Source: an uncultured Bradyrhizobium sp. (GTDB taxonomy: Bacteria; Pseudomonadota; Alphaproteobacteria; Rhizobiales; Xanthobacteraceae). Taken from it: DNA of 64,000 bases. The DNA lies in NCBI RefSeq assembly GCF_947648125.1, contig NZ_CANSMR010000018.1, forward strand, positions 1 through 64,000, in the 5' to 3' direction. The stretch's first letter is position 1. Each line of letters starts with the position of its first letter. A model generated the notes under the pieces. It was not told the DNA's origin, did not search any database, and saw only the letters and a program-made list of their open reading frames with translations. The translations under genes were made by a program, and so were the position numbers. Of this stretch, positions 7,860-16,793 are shown piece by piece.

Positions 7860-9905
7860 ATGACAGCATCTTACGTCCCGCAAATGGCCCTTTACCGCCA
7901 ATGGCTGAAGGACACGCGCGGCCTTGAGTTCGTGGATTTCGAGGCGATGCGGCGCTGGTCGGTGACCGAAATCGACGCCTTCTGGCAGAGCGTCTGGGAT
8001 TATTTCGACCTGCGCTCGCCGACACCGCATTCGGCGGTGCTGGCCGAGCGCAAGATGCCGGGCGCGGTGTGGTTTCCCGGCGCTTCGGTGAATTATGCGC
8101 GTCAGGTCTTTCGCCATGTCGTGCCGGCGCATGCCGCCGGCTTGCCGGCCCTGATCTCGAGTGGCGAGGACGGCAAGCTGTCGGAGACGAGCTGGCCGGA
8201 GCTGCAGCGCAAATCGGCGGCGCTTGCGCTGCACCTGAAGGCCAAGGGCGTCCGCGCCGGCGACCGCGTCGCGGCATACTTGCCGAATATCCCCGAGACG
8301 ATCATCGCGTTCCTGGCGACCGCGAGCCTGGGTGCGATCTGGAGCGTCTGCGCGCCCGACATGGCGGCACCCGCGGTGATCGACCGCTTCAAGCAGATCG
8401 AGCCGAAAGTGCTGATCGCCTGCGACGCCGTGACGTATGCCGGCCGCCGCCATGACCGGCAGGCTGTGATCGAGGAGTTGCGGCGCGCGCTGCCGACGGT
8501 CGAGCACGTCATCCTGCACAGCGATGCCGCGCCGTCCGAGACACGATTGTCGTCCATCCTTGCCGGCCAGAGCGCGGAGATCGACGCCTTCGAGCCGGAA
8601 TGGCTGCCGTTCGACCATCCGCTCTGGATCGTCTATTCCTCGGGCACCACCGGATTGCCGAAGCCGATCCTGCACAGCCATGGCGGCATCATCGTCGTGG
8701 CGCTGCCGCTCTCGACGCTGCACAACGACATCGGCTGCAGCTACCACCCGAATTCGTTCGGCGAGCGTTTTCATTGGTACTCGTCGACCGGCTGGATCAT
8801 GTGGAACTGCCAGGCCAACGGCCTGCTCAACGGCACGACCTGCTGCATCTTCGACGGCAGCCCCGGCGGCACCAAGGACAAGCCGGATTGGACCACGCTG
8901 TGGCGCTTCGTCGCCGACGCCAAGGCGACCTTCTTCGGCGCGGGCGCGGCGTTCTTCGCCAATTGCACCAAGGCCGAGATCGATCTCGCCGATGTCGGCG
9001 ACCTCTCGGGCCTGCGCGCACTCGGCTCGACCGGCTCGCCGCTCTCAGCCGACACGCAAGCCTGGTTCAACGAACGCTTCGCCGCGCTTTCGAAGCGGAA
9101 TGGCAATGCCGCGCAGGCCGACATGTGGTGGGCCAATATCTCCGGCGGCACCGATTTCGCCGGCGCGTTCATCGGCGGCAATCGCGAACTGCCGCAGACG
9201 CCGGGCATCATGCAGTGCCGCCTGCTCGGCTGCGCGGTGGAGGCCTTCGACGAGCAGGGCCGCGCCGTGATCGACGAGGTCGGCGAGCTCGTCTGCGCCG
9301 AGCCGCTGCCCTCGATGCCGCTGCGCTTCTGGAACGATCCCGGCAATGCGCGCTATCTGTCGAGCTATTTCGAGACCTATCCCGACAATTTCGACGGCAC
9401 GGGCCGCGGCCCGGTCTGGCGGCACGGCGACTGGCTCAAGATCAACCCCGACGGCTCCTGCGTGATCTATGGCCGCAGCGACGCCACCATCAACCGCCAT
9501 GGCCTGCGGATGGGCACCAGCGAGCTCTATTCGGCGATCGAGGCGCTGCCGGAGGTGCTGGATTCGATGGTCGTCGACCTCGAATATCTCGGCCGCGACA
9601 GCTACATGCCGCTGTTCGTGGTGCTGCGCGAGGGCGTTGCGCTGGATGCCGCGATGAAGGCGAAGATCAACAAGGCGGTCGAGGCCGGGCTGTCGCGCCG
9701 CTTCCTGCCCAACGACATCTTCGTCGTGGCGGAAATTCCGCGCACGCTGTCCGGCAAGAAGCAGGAGCTGCCGGTCAAGAAGCTGTTGCTCGGCCACCCC
9801 GTCGAGAAGGTCATCAACCGCGATGCGATGGCCAACCCCGGCTGCCTCGACTGGTATCTCGACTTTGCCAGGAGCTATCTGAGCAGACAGGCAGGCGCGG
9901 CGTAA
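7860..9905 (+). CDS. acsA: Acetoacetyl-CoA synthetase
   Basis: Activates acetoacetate to acetoacetyl-CoA with ATP, feeding ketone bodies or stored polyhydroxybutyrate products into central metabolism. The 681-residue length and start (ALYRQWLKDTRGLEFVDFEA) match acetoacetate-CoA ligases rather than the slightly shorter acetyl-CoA synthetases. The adenylation motifs are clear: YSSGTTGLPKPI near residue 260, the GRSDATINRHGLRMG segment near residue 540, and the catalytic Lys region RTLSGKKQELPVKK near residue 630. It stands alone; the neighbouring LysR gene converges on it. Confidence 0.92.
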   Translation: MTASYVPQMALYRQWLKDTRGLEFVDFEAMRRWSVTEIDAFWQSVWDYFDLRSPTPHSAVLAERKMPGAVWFPGASVNYARQVFRHVVPAHAAGLPALISSGEDGKLSETSWPELQRKSAALALHLKAKGVRAGDRVAAYLPNIPETIIAFLATASLGAIWSVCAPDMAAPAVIDRFKQIEPKVLIACDAVTYAGRRHDRQAVIEELRRALPTVEHVILHSDAAPSETRLSSILAGQSAEIDAFEPEWLPFDHPLWIVYSSGTTGLPKPILHSHGGIIVVALPLSTLHNDIGCSYHPNSFGERFHWYSSTGWIMWNCQANGLLNGTTCCIFDGSPGGTKDKPDWTTLWRFVADAKATFFGAGAAFFANCTKAEIDLADVGDLSGLRALGSTGSPLSADTQAWFNERFAALSKRNGNAAQADMWWANISGGTDFAGAFIGGNRELPQTPGIMQCRLLGCAVEAFDEQGRAVIDEVGELVCAEPLPSMPLRFWNDPGNARYLSSYFETYPDNFDGTGRGPVWRHGDWLKINPDGSCVIYGRSDATINRHGLRMGTSELYSAIEALPEVLDSMVVDLEYLGRDSYMPLFVVLREGVALDAAMKAKINKAVEAGLSRRFLPNDIFVVAEIPRTLSGKKQELPVKKLLLGHPVEKVINRDAMANPGCLDWYLDFARSYLSRQAGAA

Positions 9906-9921
9906 GCGATCGCGCCGTCTG

Positions 9922-10845
9922 TCAGCGCGGCTCGCTGCGCCATGGCGGCGGTGAGAGGGCATCGCGCAGATGCTCGACAAAAGCCTGCGTGCGCCTGGCC
10001 CGCCCGCCGCGGCCGGGATTGAGCAGCGCAACGATATCGGCCGGCGGCAGGCGGAAGTTCGGCAAGACGCGCACCAGCCGGCCGGAGGCGAGATCGTCGG
10101 CGACATCCCACTCCGACCGGACGATCAGGCCGTGATCCGCCAGCGCCCAGGCCTTCACGACCTCGCCGTCATTGCTCGACAGCATCGGCTCGATCCTGAT
10201 GACATCAGGCTCCGACGCCGCGCGCCTTCGCGAGAACCGCCAGAGCGTCACGTCCTCTTCGTTCTCACGCAACGCGATGCATTGATGCCCGCGCAGATCC
10301 TGTGGGCTCGCCGGCATCCCGCCGCGCTTCAGATAGGCCGGCGAGGCGCAGAGAGAGCGTTCATTGGGCGCAAGGCGCAGCAAGCGAAGCGTGGAATCCT
10401 TTAACGCGCCGATATGGATCATGACGTCCCATGCGCTCGCAGCGGCACGCGCCGGCCGATCGGACAGTTCGAGCTCGACCGACACGTCGGGATGTTGGGA
10501 TCGGAAGGCCGCAACGACCGGGGCGATGTAGCGGCGTCCGAAGCCGAGCGGCGCAAGAATCTTCAGATGACCTGCGATGGTTCCGCGCCGCGCCTGCAGC
10601 GCGTCCGTCAGCTCCATCGCCTCGTCGAGCAGCGTGCCGCCGCGCAGCACCAGCAGCTCGCCCTCATCGGTCAATGTCAATCGCCGGGCCGAACGGCTGA
10701 CCAGTTGAACGCCGAGGCGCTGCTCGAGGCTCTGCAGCCGCTGCGACACCGCCGATGGTGTCACGTCGAGCGCCCGTGCCGCGGCGGCGAGCGACCGGGC
10801 CGCAGCGATGGCCAGGAAGAAGCGGATATCATCGGTCGAGAGCAT
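9922..10845 (-). CDS. LysR-family transcriptional regulator, divergent from a PLP-enzyme operon
   Basis: A 307-residue LysR protein. The N-terminal helix-turn-helix is FFLAIAAARSLAAAARALDV, then SAVSQRLQSLEQRLGVQL, followed by the periplasmic-binding-like effector domain (MIHIGALKDSTLRLLRLAPN). The start at 10845 (MLSTDDIRFFLAIA) fits family length; a Met 33 codons upstream would add an atypical tail. It is transcribed away from the operon starting at 10917, the standard arrangement for a local activator. A TTAAG-N6-CTTAA inverted repeat (10845-10860) overlaps the start codon and could be part of the operator, though this is weak. Confidence 0.87.
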   Translation of the reverse strand: MLSTDDIRFFLAIAAARSLAAAARALDVTPSAVSQRLQSLEQRLGVQLVSRSARRLTLTDEGELLVLRGGTLLDEAMELTDALQARRGTIAGHLKILAPLGFGRRYIAPVVAAFRSQHPDVSVELELSDRPARAAASAWDVMIHIGALKDSTLRLLRLAPNERSLCASPAYLKRGGMPASPQDLRGHQCIALRENEEDVTLWRFSRRRAASEPDVIRIEPMLSSNDGEVVKAWALADHGLIVRSEWDVADDLASGRLVRVLPNFRLPPADIVALLNPGRGGRARRTQAFVEHLRDALSPPPWRSEPR

Positions 10846-10916
10846 TAAGTTCAAGCTTAATCCAAGAATGACATTCGGTAAATTGTACTTAGCATGAAAA
10901 CGGCTAGTCTCGCCCG

Positions 10917-12077
10917 ATGTCATCAGCCCCCGCCTTGAACGCACCGCATCCGCTTGCCGGGATCGAGACGCCCTGCCTCGTGCTCGACGAAGACCGGATG
11001 CTGCACAACATCGCCCGCCTGAAGACGCGGCTGACGCGGCTCGGCGTGCCGCTGCGCCCGCATCTGAAGACCGCGAAATCGATTCCGGCGGCGCGTGCCG
11101 TGATGGACGGCCCAGCCGGCCCGGCGGCGGTCTCGACCCTGCAGGAGGCCGAGGTCTTTGCCGCGGCGGGCGTCAAGGACATCCTTTATGCCGTCGGCAT
11201 CGCGCCGCAGAAGCTCGATCGCGTCGCGGCGCTGCGGCGGCACGGCGTGAACCTGTCCGTGGTGCTCGACAGCTTTGAGCAGGCGGACGCCGTCGCCACG
11301 ATGGCGCGCATGACGAACGACCGCATTCCGGTGCTGATCGAGATCGACTGCGACGGCCATCGCGCCGGTGTCGGTGCGCGCGACCCGCTGCTCGTCGAGA
11401 TCGGCCGCAAGCTGCATCAAGGCGGCGCCGAGTTGCGTGGCGTCATGGCGCATGCCGGCGAATCCTATTCCTGCCGCACCGTGGCGGCGCTCGAGCATGC
11501 TGCCGAGCAGGAACGCGCTGCCGCGGTCGCCTGCGCCGAGGCATTGCGCGCGGCCGGACTGCCCTGCCCCGTGGTCAGCGTCGGCTCGACACCGACAGCG
11601 CATTTCGCGCGCCGGCTCGACGGCGTCACCGAGGTGCGCGCCGGCGTGTTCGTGATGTTCGACCTTGTCATGGCCGGGATCGGGGTCTGCGCGGTCGAGG
11701 ACATTGCGCTGTCGGTGCTCGCGACGGTGATCGGCCATCGCGCCGATCGCGGCTGGACCTTCGTCGACGCCGGCTGGATGGCGCTGTCGCGCGATCGCGG
11801 CACCGCGAAGCAACTGGTCGACCAGGGCTACGGCATCGTCTGCGACATCGATGGACGGCCCTATCCCGATTTGATCGTGACCGAGACCAATCAGGAGCAC
11901 GGCATCATCGCGCTCCGTCCCGGCGGCACGGCGCCGCAGGTGATGCTGCCGGTCGGCACCAAGCTGCGGATCCTGCCGAACCATGCCTGCGCGACCGGAG
12001 CCCAGCACGACCGCTATCATGTCGTCGCCGCCGGCTCCGGCTCGGTCAGGCAATGGGAGCGATTTCGCGGATGGTAG
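10917..12077 (+). CDS. DSD1-family PLP enzyme (D-threonine aldolase / D-serine dehydratase type)
   Basis: A fold-type III PLP enzyme of 386 residues with an alanine-racemase-like N-terminal barrel and a C-terminal metal-binding domain. Lys51 in RPHLKTAKS is the expected PLP lysine. The ILPNHACAT segment (His and Cys about residues 356-358) matches the zinc ligands of D-serine dehydratases. Such enzymes cleave or dehydrate D-3-hydroxy amino acids (D-threonine, D-serine, 3-hydroxyaspartate). It is the first gene of a three-gene operon with a HAD hydrolase and a threonine-synthase-like enzyme, facing a LysR gene. The exact substrate cannot be read from the sequence. Confidence 0.85.
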   Translation: MSSAPALNAPHPLAGIETPCLVLDEDRMLHNIARLKTRLTRLGVPLRPHLKTAKSIPAARAVMDGPAGPAAVSTLQEAEVFAAAGVKDILYAVGIAPQKLDRVAALRRHGVNLSVVLDSFEQADAVATMARMTNDRIPVLIEIDCDGHRAGVGARDPLLVEIGRKLHQGGAELRGVMAHAGESYSCRTVAALEHAAEQERAAAVACAEALRAAGLPCPVVSVGSTPTAHFARRLDGVTEVRAGVFVMFDLVMAGIGVCAVEDIALSVLATVIGHRADRGWTFVDAGWMALSRDRGTAKQLVDQGYGIVCDIDGRPYPDLIVTETNQEHGIIALRPGGTAPQVMLPVGTKLRILPNHACATGAQHDRYHVVAAGSGSVRQWERFRGW

Positions 12078-12094
12078 GAGACGGAGCGCCGCCC

Positions 12095-12751
12095 ATGACC
12101 CGAGCCTATGACGCCGTTCTGTTCGATCTGCTGACCGCGCTGCTTGACAGCTGGACACTCTGGAACAAGGTCGCGGGCTCCGACGAAGCCGGGCTGCGCT
12201 GGCGCGCCGAGTATCTCAGGAACACCTACGCCACCGGACGCTATCGTCCCTATGAGGATCTGGTGGGCGAGGCCGCGCGCAATGTCGGGCTGCCGTTCGA
12301 ACGGGCTGCCGAGCTTGGCGCACGCTATGCGGAGCTCGATCCCTGGCCGGAAGTTCGCGATGTTCTGCAAACGCTGCACGAGGCCGGCGTCGCGCTCGGC
12401 GTCGTGACCAACTGCTCGGAGCAGCTCGGCCGCATCGCCGCCGATCGGATCGGCGTTCCCTTCACCGTGTTCGTGACGGCCGAGCGCGCCGGCTATTACA
12501 AGCCGCAGCCGCAACCCTATCAGCTCGCACTCGACGAACTGCCGGTCCCGGCCAATCGATGCCTGTTCGTCGCGGGATCGGGCTATGATCTGTTCGGCAC
12601 GGCACGTGTGCATTTGCCGACGTGGTGGCATAATCGGGCCAGAATGAAGCTGCCGGAAGGGGCGCCCGCCCCGATCATGGTTCGTGACAACCTTGCGACC
12701 TTGCCGGCTTTCGTGCTCGGTCGCGACTTGTCCGGCCGGCACGCCCCTTGA
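12095..12751 (+). CDS. HAD-superfamily hydrolase (haloacid-dehalogenase-like)
   Basis: The protein of 218 residues begins MTRAYDAVLFDLLTALLDSW. The first Asp of FDLLTALLD is the HAD nucleophile, and the position two residues later is Leu rather than Asp, as in dehalogenase-type and some phosphatase-type members. VVTNCSEQ is motif II, YYKPQPQPY holds the motif III Lys, and VAGSGYDLFG is motif IV. The start at 12095 follows TAGGAGACGGAG; an earlier Met at 12053 would overlap the preceding gene. It sits between two PLP-enzyme genes and probably acts on an intermediate or by-product of that pathway. Confidence 0.82.
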   Translation: MTRAYDAVLFDLLTALLDSWTLWNKVAGSDEAGLRWRAEYLRNTYATGRYRPYEDLVGEAARNVGLPFERAAELGARYAELDPWPEVRDVLQTLHEAGVALGVVTNCSEQLGRIAADRIGVPFTVFVTAERAGYYKPQPQPYQLALDELPVPANRCLFVAGSGYDLFGTARVHLPTWWHNRARMKLPEGAPAPIMVRDNLATLPAFVLGRDLSGRHAP

Positions 12752-12764
12752 GGACTGAACTGAG

Positions 12765-13895
12765 ATGCCATCACCCAGCTACATCGACCCGCTCAACGGA
12801 AAGCTCTATCCGCTGGATGTCCCGCGCTGGTGCTCAGACGAGGGCAAGCCGCTGCTCGTCACACCGCTGCCCGGCATCTCCCGCGACGAGGTCGAGCGCG
12901 GGACGCGCTCGCTGTGGCGCTACCGCGCGGCGCTGCCGGTCGAGATCAAGCAACCGATCACGATGGGCGAAGGCTGCACGCCTGCGGTCGAGAAGGCGTG
13001 GGGCGATCTGCGGCCGCATTTCAAGCTCGAATGGTTCAATCCGACCGCGAGCTTCAAGGATCGCGGCACCACGGTGATGCTCTCCTTCCTGCGCCAGCTC
13101 GGCGTCGACGCGGTGCTGGAGGACTCTTCCGGCAATGGCGGCGCGTCGGTCTCAGCCTATGGCGCGGCGGGCGGCATGCGGGTCAGGATCCTTGCGCCGG
13201 CGACGACATCGCCGATGAAGGTGGCGCAGATGCACGCCTTCGGCGCCGAGGTGCAGCTGGTCGAAGGCCCGCGCGAGGAATCCGAGGCGGAAGCGATCCG
13301 TCAGTCGAAGCAGATCTTCTATTCCAGCCACAACTGGCAGCCGTTCTTCCTGCAAGGCACCAAGTCGCTGGCCTACGAGATCTGGGAAGACTTTGGCTTC
13401 ACCGCGCCCGACAATGTCATCATGCCGGTCGGCGCCGGCAGCAGCCTGCTCGGCTGCTATATCGGCTTCAAGGAGCTGCTCGCGGCCGGACAGATCGCAC
13501 GGCTGCCGCGCCTCTTTGCCGCGCAACCCCTCAATTGCTCGCCGGTCGATGCCAGCTTCGCCGCCGGCGTCGACACGCCGGTCGATCGCGCGGTCCGCAA
13601 GACCATCGCCGAAGGCACCGCAATCAAGCATCCGCTGCGCCTGAAGCAGATGATCACGGCGCTGAAGGAGAGCGGCGGCGGCACGGTCGCGATTCCTGAA
13701 GACGGCATCGTCGCCGCATTGAAGCGGCTGGCGCGTACCGGCCTGTTCGTCGAGCCGACCTCAGCCTCGGCCGCCGCCGCGCTCGACGTGCTGGCGGCGC
13801 GCGGCGCGATCCGGCCGGCGGAGCGCACCGTCGTCATCATCAGCGGGACCGGGATCAAGGCAGCCGGGCTGATCACGGAGCTGCTCGGCAGCTAG
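12765..13895 (+). CDS. Threonine-synthase-like PLP-dependent enzyme
   Basis: A fold-type II PLP enzyme of 376 residues. Lys98 in NPTASFKDRG is the cofactor lysine, SSGNGGASVSAYGAAGG binds the phosphate region of substrate or cofactor, and GAGSSLLG binds the PLP phosphate. The length and MGEGCTPAVE motif resemble threonine synthase and its relatives (including beta-hydroxyaspartate and threonine dehydratase-type enzymes). It lies 13 bases after the HAD gene and closes the operon. Since a biosynthetic threonine synthase is normally near hom/thrB, a catabolic role on a hydroxy or phospho-hydroxy amino acid is more likely. The TAG stop is part of repeat copy C. Confidence 0.83.
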   Translation: MPSPSYIDPLNGKLYPLDVPRWCSDEGKPLLVTPLPGISRDEVERGTRSLWRYRAALPVEIKQPITMGEGCTPAVEKAWGDLRPHFKLEWFNPTASFKDRGTTVMLSFLRQLGVDAVLEDSSGNGGASVSAYGAAGGMRVRILAPATTSPMKVAQMHAFGAEVQLVEGPREESEAEAIRQSKQIFYSSHNWQPFFLQGTKSLAYEIWEDFGFTAPDNVIMPVGAGSSLLGCYIGFKELLAAGQIARLPRLFAAQPLNCSPVDASFAAGVDTPVDRAVRKTIAEGTAIKHPLRLKQMITALKESGGGTVAIPEDGIVAALKRLARTGLFVEPTSASAAAALDVLAARGAIRPAERTVVIISGTGIKAAGLITELLGS

Positions 13896-13995
13896 AGCGT
13901 TTTCGAGCGAAGTGGGCACCGGTTCGCGTGAAGAAAACGCGTCACAACAAGAAGCTAGAGCTTCGGTTCTGATTCAATCAGAACCGAAGCTCTAG
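13893..13995 (+). repeat. Dispersed palindromic repeat, copy C, ending in a perfect 20-bp-arm palindrome
   Basis: The element starts TAGAGCGTTTTCGAGCGAAG, contains ACCGGTTCGCGTGAAG, then AAAACGCGTCA, and ends in a palindrome at 13955-13995 with arms of 20 bases (13955-13974 and 13976-13995) around a single C. It lies between two convergent genes. Its first three bases are the stop codon of the gene on the left, and its last base touches the stop codon of the gene on the right. The hairpin can act as a bidirectional terminator. Confidence 0.85.
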
Positions 13996-15024
13996 TCAGC
14001 CTACGGCCAATGCACGCACCGGCGAAGCGTGCGCCCGCCCGATATTGTCGAGGAACTGCCGCACGCTTTCCTGCCAGGTAAAGGTCAGGGCGTGGGCGCG
14101 GCATTTCTCGCGCGGCACCAGCAGCGCGCCGAGCGCCGCGCGACGCAGATCGTGATCGAGACAGCCGCAGCCTGACTTGCCGATCACGTCGAGTGGTCCC
14201 ATCACCGGAAAGGCCGCAACCGGCAGGCCGCTGGCCAGCGCCTCGAGGATCACCATCCCGAACGTGTCGGTCAGACTTGGAAACACCATGACGTCGGCGG
14301 ACGCATAGACATCGGCGAGCGCGCGGCCCGTCCGCGTGCCGAGGAAATGGACCTGCGGAAACCGGCCCTGCAAACTGCTGCGCAGCGGCCCATCCCCGAC
14401 CACGACCTTCGAGCCCGGCAGGTCGAGACCGAGAAAGGCGTCGAGATTCTTCTCGACCGCGACGCGGCCGACATAAAGGAACACCGGCGCCGGGAAGGCG
14501 AGCGGCCGCTCCGTACGCGGGCAAAACAGCTCGGCATCGACGCCGCGCGACCACGGCATCAACTTGCGGAAGCCATGTGCCTTCAGCGCCTGCTCGAGCG
14601 ACGGCGAGCCGACCATGATGCCGTCTCCGCTATTATGGAAACGGCGCAACGCCGCGTAGCTCCACCGTAGCGGGACCGGCAGCCGCGCCGCGAGATATTC
14701 CGGAAAGCGCGTATGATAGCTGGTCGTGAACGGATAGCCGCGTGTCCGGCAGACATGACGGGCGATCCAGCCGATCGGGCCTTCGGTCGCGATGTGCACC
14801 GAGTCCGGGCGCGCAGCCGCGATCGCGCGCGCGATCCGGCCGAGCGACGGTAGCGCGAGGCGGATTTCCGGATAGCCGGGCAACGGCACGGTGCGGAAAT
14901 CGGCCGGCGTGAGAAACGTAATCTCCGCGCCGAGCGACGGCGCTTCACTGGCAAGATATTCGAGCGAGCGGACCACACCATTGACCTGTGGCCGCCAGGC
15001 GTCGGTTGCCACCAGCACGCGCAT
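13996..15024 (-). CDS. GT4 glycosyltransferase, probably glycolipid-forming (Agt-like)
   Basis: A 342-residue family 4 glycosyltransferase. The N-terminus MRVLVATDAWRPQVNGVVRS is the glycine-rich acceptor-side loop region. The C-terminal half has the GT4 signature: FLYVGRVAVEKNLDAFL, then VVGDGPLR and SLTDTFGMVILEALASGLPV with the EX7E motif. The ATG at 15022-15024 shares a base with the TGA of the phosphoesterase gene, so the two are translationally coupled. In other alphaproteobacteria a GT4 next to a PlcP-type phosphoesterase makes glucosyl- or glucuronosyl-diacylglycerol from the diacylglycerol that PlcP releases. That role is inferred here from context. Confidence 0.85.
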   Translation of the reverse strand: MRVLVATDAWRPQVNGVVRSLEYLASEAPSLGAEITFLTPADFRTVPLPGYPEIRLALPSLGRIARAIAAARPDSVHIATEGPIGWIARHVCRTRGYPFTTSYHTRFPEYLAARLPVPLRWSYAALRRFHNSGDGIMVGSPSLEQALKAHGFRKLMPWSRGVDAELFCPRTERPLAFPAPVFLYVGRVAVEKNLDAFLGLDLPGSKVVVGDGPLRSSLQGRFPQVHFLGTRTGRALADVYASADVMVFPSLTDTFGMVILEALASGLPVAAFPVMGPLDVIGKSGCGCLDHDLRRAALGALLVPREKCRAHALTFTWQESVRQFLDNIGRAHASPVRALAVG

Positions 15025-16127
15025 CAGGCGGCCGCCCGCGCGAGCGGCGCAAGCTCCGCCGCATCCAGCGTCGTGCGCGCCTCCGTCCATCGGACGATTT
15101 CAAACTGCCCGCTATAGCGCTCGACCACGCCCGTGCAGGACTCCACCCAATCCCCCGTGTTGATGTAGCGGACGCCGAAATCATCGTGCATCGCCGCGTG
15201 ATGGATGTGACCGCAGATCACGCCTTGAACGTTGCTGCGCGTGGCCTCCGATGACAGCACCTCCTCGAACCGGCCGATGTGGTTGACCGCATTCTTGACC
15301 CGCAATTTCGCCCAGGACGAGAACGACCAATAGCCGAACCCAAATCGGCGCCTGATCCAGTTGAGCCAGACATTGCAGGCGAGCGCGGCCCGATAGCCGG
15401 CATCGCCGATCAGCGCGAGCCAGCGCGCGTGCCGCACCACGAGATCGAAATGATCGCCGTGAACGACGAGATAGTCGCGGCCGTCGAGGCCACGATGGAT
15501 CGCCCGATCGACGATCTCGACGCCGCCGACTGCCGTGCCGGCATAGTCACGCAGAAACTCGTCGTGATTGCCGGGAATGTAGACCAGGCGACAGCCCCGT
15601 TGCGCGAGTTCGATCAGCTCCCGCACGACCGCATTGTGCGCCGTGGGCCAGTACCAGTTCGACCGCAGGTACCAGCCGTCGACGATGTCGCCGACCAGGA
15701 ATACGGTTTCGGCATCATGGTGACGGAGGAAGTCGATCAACCGCTCGGCCTGGCATCCCCGAGTCCCGAGATGGACGTCGGAGATGAACAGGCTCCTGAC
15801 CTTGACGACATCCCGCGGCGAGACCCGCCTGCCGTCCACGCGATCGCCAGACCCATGCATGCCGCTATCCGGCCGAAACGCCACCGCCATGGCCTCGGCC
15901 AATCCCGCGAGAACCTTCGTGACATCGCGGCTGGCGCATCGCCTGAAGATCGAGCGATGCCAATAGATGCTGGCGATAAGCACCAGCAGCGCGAACTCGG
16001 CCGCGCGATATCGCCCGCCGGAAGCCGCGTGACCGAACTGATAGCTCGTGGCCAGCACCAGCAGTGTCGCGGCGGCACGCTCGAGCGTATCCGAGCTGGG
16101 CCGCAGGCGGGCCAACAGGGTTCTCAT
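15024..16127 (-). CDS. Metallophosphoesterase of the PlcP / LpxH-like family with N-terminal hydrophobic extension
   Basis: A calcineurin-type two-metal phosphoesterase. Motifs are FISDVHLGTRG (Asp117, His119), GDIVDGW, GNHDEF, VVHGDHFD and GHIHHAAM. Annotation pipelines often call this family UDP-2,3-diacylglucosamine diphosphatase, but in Sinorhizobium a member (PlcP) is a phospholipase C used in phosphate starvation. The frame is 367 residues; family members have about 270-290. The extra N-terminus (1-89) has two hydrophobic stretches (TLLVLATSYQFGHA and FALLVLIASIYW). A start at Met90 (15860) would give a normal-length protein, but the ATGA overlap with dedA at 16124-16127 favours the long form. 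Confidence 0.82.
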   Translation of the reverse strand: MRTLLARLRPSSDTLERAAATLLVLATSYQFGHAASGGRYRAAEFALLVLIASIYWHRSIFRRCASRDVTKVLAGLAEAMAVAFRPDSGMHGSGDRVDGRRVSPRDVVKVRSLFISDVHLGTRGCQAERLIDFLRHHDAETVFLVGDIVDGWYLRSNWYWPTAHNAVVRELIELAQRGCRLVYIPGNHDEFLRDYAGTAVGGVEIVDRAIHRGLDGRDYLVVHGDHFDLVVRHARWLALIGDAGYRAALACNVWLNWIRRRFGFGYWSFSSWAKLRVKNAVNHIGRFEEVLSSEATRSNVQGVICGHIHHAAMHDDFGVRYINTGDWVESCTGVVERYSGQFEIVRWTEARTTLDAAELAPLARAAA

Positions 16128-16783
16128 GCACCTTCCTCCACCGGCAAGCGTGAGGGGAGCGCGCGCGACTTCGCCAAAGGCTGCGGCGCGAGCGAGCGCT
16201 TGTAGAAGCGAAATCCGAGGAGGAGCGCGACCTCCACGGCGATCAGGATGACCACCACCCAGAAGCCGAGGCTGACCGGACCATGGCCGCTGCCGCGCAG
16301 GACATAGCCAAGAGTGAGGAACGGCATGTTCCAGATCACGGTACCGATCGCCGTTGCCATCACGAAGGCGCGCGGCTCCAGGTGCAGCACACCGGCTGGG
16401 AGAGCGAGGTAAATCCGCACGGTGGGCAGAGTCTGACCGATCAGCGTCACCCAGAAATGATTGCCGCGATAGGCGTCGGTGAGCTGTCGATAGAGCGAAG
16501 GCCGCAGCAACACGAACTTGCCAAAGCGCGCCACCAGCCCTTCGATGCGCCGCGAGCCGAGCGCGCGCCCGAGCCCGTACCAGCCGATGGCACCGACGAC
16601 AGACCCGACGCTGGTCGCGAGGATGGTCATCGCGAGCATCGTGCCGTCGGAGACCGTCAAGCCGAGCAGCATCAGCAGCACATAGGACGGCAGCAGCGGA
16701 ATGAACTTCTCGGCGACGGCGAGGCAGCCAACGCCCACCAGGCCGAAGTGCAGAAACATCGCGATCGTGCTCGACGTGTCCAT
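16124..16783 (-). CDS. DedA-family membrane protein
   Basis: A 219-residue polytopic inner-membrane protein of the DedA family, some members of which flip or transport lipids (undecaprenyl phosphate, phosphatidylethanolamine). Hydrophobic segments include FGLVGVGCLAVAEKFIPLLP, AMTILATSVGSVVGAIGWYG and VVVILIAVEVALLLGF. Conserved family features are the PLLPSYVLL re-entrant region and the charged cytosolic loop with GRALGSRRIEGL followed by FGQTLP-like GQTLPTVRIYLALPAG. The start at 16783 follows family length. It overlaps the next gene by ATGA and follows the methyltransferase by 10 bases, so all four genes are likely co-transcribed. Confidence 0.85.
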   Translation of the reverse strand: MDTSSTIAMFLHFGLVGVGCLAVAEKFIPLLPSYVLLMLLGLTVSDGTMLAMTILATSVGSVVGAIGWYGLGRALGSRRIEGLVARFGKFVLLRPSLYRQLTDAYRGNHFWVTLIGQTLPTVRIYLALPAGVLHLEPRAFVMATAIGTVIWNMPFLTLGYVLRGSGHGPVSLGFWVVVILIAVEVALLLGFRFYKRSLAPQPLAKSRALPSRLPVEEGA

Positions 16784-16793
16784 GGCGCCTCGA

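Noticed and set aside
8600-10135. 511-codon plus-strand frame overlapping acetoacetyl-CoA synthetase
   Set aside because: Out-of-frame reading of a certain gene; Arg/Gln-rich and no motifs.
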